Of a DNA stretch of 21,478 nucleotides, positions 16,066-21,478 are shown one piece after another; within the stretch, counting starts at the first letter, position 1; every line of letters begins with the position of its first letter. The notes beneath the pieces are model-generated. The model was given only the letters and a program-made list of their open reading frames with translations. It searched no databases and was not told where the DNA came from. The DNA is from a virus: the IMG/VR virus record IMGVR_UViG_3300002132_000004, positions 1 to 21,478 of that record; one strand, given 5' to 3'. The position numbers were made by a program, and so were the translations under genes.

Positions 16066-18308
16066 CTAATTATTTCGCTTAGCGTTCCTTTATTGCTGTA
16101 CCTTGCAAAGTTAATCTTTATTTTTGATTGTTTTTTCTCAGGAAGGTATAGGTTCTTTTGTGTAGCCATAATAGCCAACCCTGAACTGATAGAAGCATCG
16201 TGCTTTGTTCTGTCTGAAATGTCAAACTTAGCCCAATCCTCTAGCGTTCGTATAAATATCATATCACCCATATCACCCGCATCTCTATAAGTGCCATCCA
16301 TATCCATACCTATGTACTTCTCAATGTAAGACTCAATAGCAGAGGCGTGAGCCTGCTTAACGTCCTCACTACTGTTTGGTATACCACCTAACTCTCTCTC
16401 TGTCTTAGATAGGTTGTTGTACTGCTTGTCAGGTCTGTTCATACAGAAACCTCTGTACCCCCTATTCTTAAAGTGATATAGTAGCCTTGGCTTGTTGTTC
16501 TCTATAAGTATTGGCATACCATAAAAAACACACGCCATTAGAACATCCTCATAAAAGATCTCAGCTGTCTGAGGTCTTGCTATGTACTCTAGAAAGAAAG
16601 TGTTTACAGGAGCTTCGTCCATATGGTAGGTGGTCAATCCGTGGAGAGCTCCGTTAGAGCCACCTCCACCAACAACACCTGAGATGTCATAAGAGTCACA
16701 ACCAAATGCACCTAGATGATCATTGCCGGGATACTTAACACCGTTCTTAGTTACCATCCTATTTTGCATATGCTGCTTAGGATTCCAAGAGATAAAGAAC
16801 CTTCCACTGTTGTTCGGGCTAAATATAACCTCAGTATCCTTTATACCGTTCTTCCAAGAGAACGATCCCCTTGTTACGTGGTGCTCTTTTATTAAAGAGT
16901 CGTTGTAGTCTATCTGCTGATATATTTTTGTTAGGTTAAATAGAGACTGCTTGCTCTCATCCCTAAACGCGTGAGACTCTGTCCTTGGAAACTGACGATA
17001 GAACTCATTTAATGCATCCGCATCGTTCTTAAGAGACTCTACCTCATTGCTCCAATAGTCTACAGCTCCACTCTTAATTAACCTTCCATCAACGCCAAGA
17101 ACAGGAGCTTCAGGTGTATTGAACACAGGCATACCATATCTGTCGATAAAGCCCTCCATATTCCATTCCATTGGTATAAATAAACCATAAAGACCACTCT
17201 TAGTCTGACCATTCTTATTCCTTTGCGATACATTTGAATCCTCGTAGATGTCCTTGTAGTTCTGACCTCCCTTGCTAAGTGCATTTGAGGTTGACCCCAT
17301 CATACACTTACCTATTATCTTCATACCTAGACGTAGACAGGTTTTAGTTACCCTCCAATTGTCTTTTATGTTATTTGGCTTAAGCCATTTAGCACTCTCA
17401 TCGTGAGCTAAGAACAATAGCTTCTCACCATCGTAGCTGTTGTCATCCGTATTCTTCCAATCTATTGATGTGTCAAGACCCTCGATATCGCTATCGTCAG
17501 TCTCGTACATATTCTTCTTAGTTATCTTTGACGCAGGAACTCTGAATGCAAGCTCTGTCTTTGGCTTATCCATACCATCCATTACGGGTCTAAAGAAGAA
17601 CGGAAGCCTTACGTTAATCGGAACTACCTTGTCCGTAAACATCTTCTTGGCATCTCCTCCCGTCTTAGATAGTATACCAATCCTCGCATCACGTGCAAGC
17701 GTACCTATATTAATGCACTCGGAGGATGACATAAATGAGAACCCTGAACGTCTAATTTTTAGATAGACCATCCCAAAGCTTCTTTCGTCTGCCCTGCAAG
17801 CCTCCCAAAAAATCCAATAGATCCTATTAGCTTCCCTGTAGTCAGGGTATCCAACGTCAATAGACGCCCACTGAAGGTACATATAATGAGACCCTGTTAT
17901 GTAGGTAGGGTTACCATTATTCATAAACCAATAGCCCCTCTCTCTGTAGTCAAACTCTTCCTCAATGTAGTCAACCCACCTATCCTTAAACTGAGATGGC
18001 TTTTCGTTCCATTGAAATATAGACTGTATTCTTGATAGCTCTTTAGGGATTGGCATCCTTTCCCAATACTGTTCCTCCGGCTTCTTGTGTCTTTGAGGAC
18101 ACAACCTAGGTGCTAACGGAAGACCTATCTTTAGGCCCTGTATATCCACTATATCTCCTACCGTGCCGTCCTTAGATATTACAATGAAATCATATTTTTC
18201 GTCATAGCCATACACCCAAGACTTTGCTTTGTTCTTGGTGGCCCTAACGGTGTTAGGTATGTAGTCTTGTACAACCCTGTATATGCTATCTTGCTCTTCC
18301 TTCTGCAA
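16062..18308 (-). CDS. terL: Terminase large subunit
   Basis: 748 residues; the ATP-driven DNA packaging motor and head-filling nuclease. The ATPase part contains KIRRSGFS (184-191), a deviant Walker A in which the usual GK[ST] lysine is replaced by Phe and a Lys precedes the loop, as in phage lambda gpA. Walker B is LLFLAHDE (D303, E304) and the coupling motif is GSTS (338-341). The nuclease part has FGCDSYD (D538, D541), LIENNKPR (E603) and the third acidic site KHDASISSG (D704), an RNase H-like set. The start is TTG: an in-frame stop codon lies 21 bases upstream, no ATG occurs before residue 85, and residues 1-84 look like genuine family sequence (SWVYGYDEKYD, SEQYWER-type). The start overlaps the upstream gene by 23 bases and follows a GGGAGG. 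Confidence 0.95.
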   Translation of the reverse strand: MQKEEQDSIYRVVQDYIPNTVRATKNKAKSWVYGYDEKYDFIVISKDGTVGDIVDIQGLKIGLPLAPRLCPQRHKKPEEQYWERMPIPKELSRIQSIFQWNEKPSQFKDRWVDYIEEEFDYRERGYWFMNNGNPTYITGSHYMYLQWASIDVGYPDYREANRIYWIFWEACRADERSFGMVYLKIRRSGFSFMSSSECINIGTLARDARIGILSKTGGDAKKMFTDKVVPINVRLPFFFRPVMDGMDKPKTELAFRVPASKITKKNMYETDDSDIEGLDTSIDWKNTDDNSYDGEKLLFLAHDESAKWLKPNNIKDNWRVTKTCLRLGMKIIGKCMMGSTSNALSKGGQNYKDIYEDSNVSQRNKNGQTKSGLYGLFIPMEWNMEGFIDRYGMPVFNTPEAPVLGVDGRLIKSGAVDYWSNEVESLKNDADALNEFYRQFPRTESHAFRDESKQSLFNLTKIYQQIDYNDSLIKEHHVTRGSFSWKNGIKDTEVIFSPNNSGRFFISWNPKQHMQNRMVTKNGVKYPGNDHLGAFGCDSYDISGVVGGGGSNGALHGLTTYHMDEAPVNTFFLEYIARPQTAEIFYEDVLMACVFYGMPILIENNKPRLLYHFKNRGYRGFCMNRPDKQYNNLSKTERELGGIPNSSEDVKQAHASAIESYIEKYIGMDMDGTYRDAGDMGDMIFIRTLEDWAKFDISDRTKHDASISSGLAIMATQKNLYLPEKKQSKIKINFARYSNKGTLSEIIR
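16106..16113 (-). promoter_or_regulatory. Possible promoter -7 box inside the end of terL, upstream of portal
   Basis: The minus strand reads TAACTTTGCAA, the same 11 bases as in the scaffold promoter region, 40 bases upstream of the portal ATG. Here it is coding (Asn-Phe-Ala of TerL), and no -33 box is seen, so it could be coincidence. The exact sharing with the scaffold site is the only reason to list it. Confidence 0.35.
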
Positions 18309-18567
18309 ATCCTCCCTTTGTGTGTACCTTATTCGGATTCTTTTCTAGAGACTCTATAGCCTCCTGCTCCGCATCTATTCTGTTTAAAATCTCAAACGCA
18401 TCAAATATAGCGAGCTTTTTAGTAGCCGCTGCATTTTTTAGTCTATCCGCAGATAGATCCTCACCGTCATCGTTCTTAATAATATCCTCCTTGGCAACCT
18501 TAATTAGCTGCTCAACGGCTGCGTGTCCCGCCTGTATTATCCTTAGCTTAGTATCCTTTGAGCTCAT
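18286..18567 (-). CDS. Small helical protein, candidate terminase small subunit
   Basis: 93 residues, almost entirely predicted helix: KLRIIQAGHAAVEQLIKVAK, then LSADRLKNAAATKKLAIFDA and FEILNRIDAEQEAIESLEKN, with a basic Gly-rich tail. No clear helix-turn-helix signature. It sits directly upstream of TerL, overlapping it by 23 bases, and overlaps the gene before it by 4 bases (ATGA), so the three are translationally coupled. Small helical DNA-binding proteins at this position are usually small terminase subunits, which select the DNA to be packaged. I recall similar proteins next to TerL in marine phages, without proven function. Confidence 0.6.
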   Translation of the reverse strand: MSSKDTKLRIIQAGHAAVEQLIKVAKEDIIKNDDGEDLSADRLKNAAATKKLAIFDAFEILNRIDAEQEAIESLEKNPNKVHTKGGFAEGRAR

Positions 18568-19127
18568 ATCACCATACTTATGTGGTGGTCGTACATTCTG
18601 TAAAGCTTCTCACCATCAATATTAAACTCGTACTCAGTGTCAGGCAAGAATGTAACTGTGTCACCACTCTTAACGCCCTTACTCTTTAAGTACTCGTTTA
18701 CGTACTTAATTTTGCCCATAAGAGGCTCTTCTGCGAACGGCTTGTATATGTACGACTCAATCGTAGGGATTGGTTTTATAAAGCAATACTTGTCGTATGC
18801 GGTCCACTCCTCACCGTTGTAGAACATAAAGAACTGCTCTGAGTCCACAAAAAATAAGTCATCCTTAAAAAAACTCCTTCCACTCCTTTGGTTACCCTTC
18901 ATATCGTTGTAGAACTTAAAAACATTGTGGTGTACAAGAAGTATGTCACCTATCTTTATAGGTCCTGAGTACCCTATTGGTGTTTCAACAACCTCACCGT
19001 ATCTATTAGCCGACTTGTAGTCCTCCTCTGAGGTGCTAACTATAAAGTCTACGTCACCAATTTTTTTTATATTATTGTACCTCTTGCCATCTAGTGGCCT
19101 TACTATAAAATTAAACGGTGATTTCAT
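18564..19127 (-). CDS. Probable double-domain GroES (Cpn10)-like protein
   Basis: 187 residues that read as two copies of a Cpn10-like beta barrel. Copy 1 (residues about 5-108): FNFIVRPLDGKRYNN, GEVVETPIG, IKIGDILLVHHNVFKF, FKDDLFFVDSEQFFMF. Copy 2 (about 113-187): KYCFIKPIPT, LMGKIKYVN, VKSGDTVTFLPDTEYEF, GEKLYRMYDHHISMVI. Each has the Cpn10 order: I-x-P-L/I, a G-[EK]-[VI] strand, a [IV]-K-x-GD-x-[LV] strand, and a terminal LF/LY...hh-x-M strand comparable to 'YLIVRESDILA' of GroES. Phages such as T4 encode a GroES replacement (gp31) to fold their capsid protein. The gene lies just before the terminase and head genes, which fits. I recall relatives only as hypothetical phage proteins; the chaperonin role is an inference from the pattern. 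Confidence 0.6.
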   Translation of the reverse strand: MKSPFNFIVRPLDGKRYNNIKKIGDVDFIVSTSEEDYKSANRYGEVVETPIGYSGPIKIGDILLVHHNVFKFYNDMKGNQRSGRSFFKDDLFFVDSEQFFMFYNGEEWTAYDKYCFIKPIPTIESYIYKPFAEEPLMGKIKYVNEYLKSKGVKSGDTVTFLPDTEYEFNIDGEKLYRMYDHHISMVI

Positions 19128-19351
19128 TAAAAGTTTATATTATACTCAATCGATATAGGCACTGTTTCTGAGAACTCTTTCCAAAGTAGTACCTCATCAC
19201 TGTGCTCGATCCATATCTCTATTGAGTTTTTATTATTAAATTTGATTAAATGTATTTTATGCGTATTGCCCAAGACATCCTGCCCTACTATGTAGTGCAT
19301 AGCTCCTGACTTGTAATCAGGTCCTATTGATATCTTTCTAATTGCTCCCAT
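19127..19351 (-). CDS. Conserved small phage protein, unknown function
   Basis: 74 residues starting MGAIRKISIGPDYKSGAMHY, with VGQDVLGNTHKIHLIKFN, VLLWKEF and the C-terminal motif VPISIEYNINF. It looks like one small beta-rich domain with no membrane segment, signal peptide or enzyme motif. It overlaps its neighbours by single bases (TAATG junctions at both ends), so it is translated as part of the same unit. I recall relatives with the same two ends (MGAIRKISIGPDYK and PISIEYNINF) in marine phages, next to the Cpn10-like gene. No function can be proposed from sequence. Confidence 0.7.
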   Translation of the reverse strand: MGAIRKISIGPDYKSGAMHYIVGQDVLGNTHKIHLIKFNNKNSIEIWIEHSDEVLLWKEFSETVPISIEYNINF

Positions 19352-19953
19352 TATGAGAACTTAAATATTTGAATTTGAGCTGATGGAACATCATCCCAAG
19401 TACTTGAAGCAGTATGAGTATACATACCACCTTGGTTAACTCCCGAAGAGTCTCTTAGTATCTCCCAAGTAAGAACAGTTCCAACCTCAGTAATGTTTAT
19501 TATAGTAGTAGTCTCGTAAGGGAACATAATACCTATTGAACTTAAGTCAAACCCTTTAACTACACCTGCCTGAACGCCATCTATTAAAGCTCTGAATAAT
19601 AAAACAGAAACTCCTCCTGAAGAACCTTGTCTCTCAATATTACCAAAACCATTAAACAAGTACATACCTGTTTGGTTAAATGTAATATTACCTAATGCGT
19701 CAAGCATCACAGGGTCTGTTGCAGTATTCTGTGCAGCACCAAATGTTACTTGTAGTGGTGTGTCTAACACACTAGGGGCTTGATTTACCGTAGAAAAAGC
19801 ATACAAAACACTTGTAGCTGATGCGCTTACTAAGTTTAAAATACTTCCTACTGTGTAGTTCTTTGTTTTGCTTGAGTCTTCAGCGTCAGTTCCTATTAAC
19901 TTATCTGCTAACGTAACCGTAGCGTCTATTGGGTATGTGCTTATTATTGCCAT
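19351..19953 (-). CDS. Probable trimeric virion protein with C1q/TNF-like jelly roll
   Basis: 200 residues. The N-terminal 40 (ISTYPIDATVTLADKLIGTD, then TKNYTVGSILNLV) match a short segment I recall at the start of many Bacteroidota phage fibre-type proteins. After a linker of Ser/Ala/Val, residues about 58-200 look like a C1q/TNF-like domain: VTFGAA, LDALGNITFNQTGMYLFNGF, VSVLLFRALIDGVQAG, ETTTIINITEVGTVLTWEIL, and the final strand AQIQIFKFS, with the typical 'G-x-I-T-F-x-x-x-G-x-Y-x-F' run. Such domains form trimers that bind ligands at fibre tips. The gene lies between lysis and terminase genes, not tail genes, so a head fibre is as likely as a tail fibre. Fold assigned by eye; role inferred. 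Confidence 0.6.
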   Translation of the reverse strand: MAIISTYPIDATVTLADKLIGTDAEDSSKTKNYTVGSILNLVSASATSVLYAFSTVNQAPSVLDTPLQVTFGAAQNTATDPVMLDALGNITFNQTGMYLFNGFGNIERQGSSGGVSVLLFRALIDGVQAGVVKGFDLSSIGIMFPYETTTIINITEVGTVLTWEILRDSSGVNQGGMYTHTASSTWDDVPSAQIQIFKFS

Positions 19954-19954
19954 T

Positions 19955-20191
19955 TTATTTTTGTTTTATTTCACCTGTTTCCATATTAAAGACCGCATCG
20001 GGCCCATAAGTCTCAATCAACCCTGACTCGATGCTGTTGTACGCGTTCTTTACGCCCTCTAGCTTTGACATAAGAGAGTGCTGTGCAATAACAGTATCGC
20101 CAAGCTGAATCTTAATGCTATCGTAATCAGACACCAACCTTTTTATTGATGAAAGTTCTTGATCCGTTAGCTTATCTTTATATTCTGACAT
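19955..20191 (-). CDS. Small coiled-coil protein, unknown function
   Basis: 78 residues from the ATG at 20191 (MSEYKDKLTDQELSSIKRLV). A longer version from a TTG at 20215 is possible but would add only eight residues within the end of the endolysin gene. Residues about 8-60 are amphipathic helix (LSSIKRLVSDYDSIKIQLGD; HSLMSKLEGVKNAYNSIESG) and the C-terminus ETYGPDAVFNMETGEI recalls a small family of marine phage proteins with a conserved 'YG...N...G.I' ending. There is no signal peptide or transmembrane segment, so it is unlikely to be a spanin despite its place after the endolysin. It overlaps the endolysin gene by 14 bases. Confidence 0.65.
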   Translation of the reverse strand: MSEYKDKLTDQELSSIKRLVSDYDSIKIQLGDTVIAQHSLMSKLEGVKNAYNSIESGLIETYGPDAVFNMETGEIKQK

Positions 20192-20726
20192 ATTCGTATT
20201 TTTTACCGTTAACAACCTCAGATATTATCTGACCGCTGTCCTGAAGTTTCTTTAAATCCTTCCAAGTCTTACCAAATGTAATCTCAAAGTGTGGCTTGTC
20301 AGTAAACTTCCAATCACCACCCCATACAGCACCGATTGATTTAAAGTATCTTACAACCTCGTCCCAATCTGCAGTACCATCCTTATCAAAATCAGCTTTA
20401 GTATCCCAACTTACGGATTCAAATATACCATTATTATCTTTATCAATTAGCAAAACAATATCCCACGCTAGGTGGTAGTTGTGTATACTCTGACCTCCCT
20501 TTGCTTTTGTCACTATGCCTAGACGCTTTCCGTTGTTGTCGAAAAGTTTTGTACGGCCCTGTGCGTATAGCTCATCCTGCTCTTGAATACTCCGGCTAGT
20601 GTAGGCAAACCTTAGCCTTACACCTTTACCTAGAAGCTTATTGTTTATGTGCGTGTATGCATCTAAGATCCTTTCCCTAATCTTAGGATGCAGTGTTGCA
20701 ATCCTATCGATAGTGATCTTATCCAT
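20178..20726 (-). CDS. Endolysin, M15-family peptidase with EF-hand loop
   Basis: 182 residues; a zinc peptidase that cuts peptidoglycan stem peptides (VanY/L-Ala-D-Glu peptidase group). Zinc ligands are H82 and D89 in SIHNYHLAWDI, a variant of SxHxxGxAxD with His in the Gly position, and H146 in DKPHFEITFG; GAVWGGDWKFTD precedes the last, with D143 the likely catalytic acid region. The N-terminus (HPKIRERILDAYTHINNKLL; RFAYTSRSIQEQDELYAQGR) is typical of phage M15 enzymes. Residues 112-123 (DFDKDGTADWDE) fit a full EF-hand calcium loop, and a half-loop DKDNNG lies at 95-100. There is no signal peptide, so release to the periplasm needs the holin encoded directly upstream; their TAATG junction implies coupling. 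Family sure; calcium dependence is inferred by analogy with T5 endolysin. Confidence 0.93.
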   Translation of the reverse strand: MDKITIDRIATLHPKIRERILDAYTHINNKLLGKGVRLRFAYTSRSIQEQDELYAQGRTKLFDNNGKRLGIVTKAKGGQSIHNYHLAWDIVLLIDKDNNGIFESVSWDTKADFDKDGTADWDEVVRYFKSIGAVWGGDWKFTDKPHFEITFGKTWKDLKKLQDSGQIISEVVNGKKYEYVRI

Positions 20727-21145
20727 TACAACTGACCCTTAATGTTTTTTATCTTTACAATAATAGACTTAGCCCTGTCAATAAACGAGTATCCATTTAC
20801 CTTGATAAACGACTCGTCCATACTCTTAACCTCTATAGCTACTAGCACTAACGATAGTATTTTGGTAGATATAAAGTCAACGCTTACTAAGCTCCTTGTT
20901 AGCTCGTTTATAATAAACACATCAGAGGCAAATATTAGCATCGTTGCCGCTACGTAGGTAAGAAGCTTAGACAATAGTCCCTTTCTGAATATCTTACTTG
21001 TCACATCCTCTCCAAGCTTTACAGCTTTCCATACGCCAAAGCAAGTATCTATAATAGTAGCAAGAGCCACCATTAATATTATGCCCTTAATAGGTGCAAA
21101 GAATAATACCAATGCGGTTGTTATACTACTCAGATATATCTTCAT
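20726..21145 (-). CDS. Holin-like membrane protein
   Basis: 139 residues from ATG 21145 (MKIYLSSITTALVLFFAPIK). Hydrophobic segments lie at about 8-32, 62-78 and 91-103. The order D-x-x-x-G-x-x-K-A (DTCFGVWKAVKLGEDVTSK), GLLSKLLTYV, then AIEVKSMDESFIKVNGYS is the pattern of the phage_holin_4 (Bhl-type) family: conserved D/G/KA after the first helices and 'E-x-x-S-x-x-E-x' near the end. A longer frame from ATG 21271 would add 42 hydrophobic residues but would overlap the upstream gene by 146 bases, so the shorter start, with a 20-base overlap, is preferred. The endolysin follows at a TAATG junction, which supports a lysis role. Confidence 0.77.
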   Translation of the reverse strand: MKIYLSSITTALVLFFAPIKGIILMVALATIIDTCFGVWKAVKLGEDVTSKIFRKGLLSKLLTYVAATMLIFASDVFIINELTRSLVSVDFISTKILSLVLVAIEVKSMDESFIKVNGYSFIDRAKSIIVKIKNIKGQL

Positions 21146-21473
21146 CGGGTATAACGCAATAAGGACTATCGGGGTAAATGCTGCAAAACTCAGCCGTATA
21201 AGTCTCAGCCCATCCCGCAAATATATGAACACCGCAAGGATTAGGATAGACCACAAAAGGTGCAAGCTCATCGAGCTCTACTGCTAGTAGCATATCAACT
21301 GCGTACTTAGTACTAAGGTCTATACACTCGCCCTCTTCGTTAGTAGCAAGGCATATGTTTCCTATTTCGTGGATTGCCGTTACTTCGGGAATCAATACCC
21401 CATCTTCATAAAGGCTATCTTTTATTGTTAGCCATTCGGCTTCGTTTTCAAATTCAAATTTTAGAAATTTCAT
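21126..21473 (-). CDS. Small acidic protein upstream of the lysis genes
   Basis: 115 residues starting MKFLKFEFENEAEWLTIKDS. It is acidic (ends VIPDEDISE) with four cysteines. The layout K-F-L-K-F-x-F-x-x-E-A at the N-terminus and PFVVYPNPCGVHIFAGWAET near residues 72-91 resembles a family of small proteins of about 100 residues (MKFLKF...E/A; 'P..P.RvFaGW') that I recall next to tail-fibre and lysis genes in many tailed phages. Their function is not known to me. There is no membrane segment or signal peptide. The ATG is 5 bases from the window edge, so the promoter and any upstream gene lie outside. Confidence 0.65.
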   Translation of the reverse strand: MKFLKFEFENEAEWLTIKDSLYEDGVLIPEVTAIHEIGNICLATNEEGECIDLSTKYAVDMLLAVELDELAPFVVYPNPCGVHIFAGWAETYTAEFCSIYPDSPYCVIPDEDISE

Positions 21474-21478
21474 ATTAT

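Noticed and set aside
17440-17766. Plus-strand frame of 108 codons opposite terL
   Set aside because: Antisense to the conserved ATPase domain; the Ser/Ile/Leu-rich product reflects the complement of terL codons.
19955-20215. TTG start for the small coiled-coil gene
   Set aside because: An ATG eight codons later avoids most of the overlap with the endolysin, and the extra residues (LTVKNTN) are just the complement frame of the endolysin end.
1-21478. tRNA genes, CRISPR array, IS elements, integrase or attachment site
   Set aside because: Looked for and not seen: no cloverleaf-like sequence in the gaps, no regular repeats, no transposase or recombinase motifs in any frame.

Overview
The window looks like part of a tailed-phage genome infecting a member of the Bacteroidota, most likely a flavobacterium-like host. 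The DNA is AT-rich. Almost no start codon has a Shine-Dalgarno sequence; most follow A/T-rich leaders instead. Four sites upstream of genes carry the TAnnTTTG box that is the -7 promoter element of this phylum. All 20 genes I can support lie on the minus strand, packed head to tail with short gaps or 1-25 base overlaps, so the functional order runs from the right end (about 21478) to the left end (1). No integrase, repressor, tRNA, rRNA, IS element or CRISPR array is visible, and no stretch over 300 bases lacks a gene.

Layout in transcription order. (1) Lysis and small genes, 21473-19127: a small acidic protein, a holin-like membrane protein, an M15-family peptidase endolysin with an EF-hand loop, a small coiled-coil protein, a protein with a probable C1q/TNF-like jelly roll, and a conserved 74-residue protein. 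(2) 19127-16062: a protein that reads as two tandem GroES (Cpn10)-like domains, a candidate small terminase and the large terminase. (3) Head genes, 16065-11027: portal, probable scaffold and major capsid protein, the last followed by a strong intrinsic terminator. (4) 10956-10213: a conserved protein of unknown role, also followed by a terminator, which abuts a promoter. (5) Tail genes, 10125-1788: two ring/adaptor-type proteins, a 1559-residue tail stabilization ('muzzle') protein and two further probable virion proteins. (6) After another promoter-like box: a cupin-fold protein, an Ala-rich internal virion protein, and the start of a further gene cut by the left edge.

The set and order TerL - portal - scaffold - MCP - small protein - ring proteins - very large stabilization protein - internal proteins matches the virion module of crAss-like phages (Crassvirales) and related marine Bacteroidota podoviruses. 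I recognised these families from remembered sequence patterns and gene order, not from a search, so lineage placement and one-to-one matches to phiCrAss001 proteins are inferences.

Regulation appears modular. TAACTTTGCAA boxes precede portal and scaffold, a terminator follows the capsid gene, and a second terminator directly precedes a TATCTTTGTA box driving the tail genes. The same 15-base box recurs before the cupin gene. Points most worth a second look are the tandem Cpn10-like protein, the lambda-type Walker A of the terminase with its TTG start, the EF-hand in the endolysin, and a small beta-barrel-like module that seems to recur in several virion proteins.
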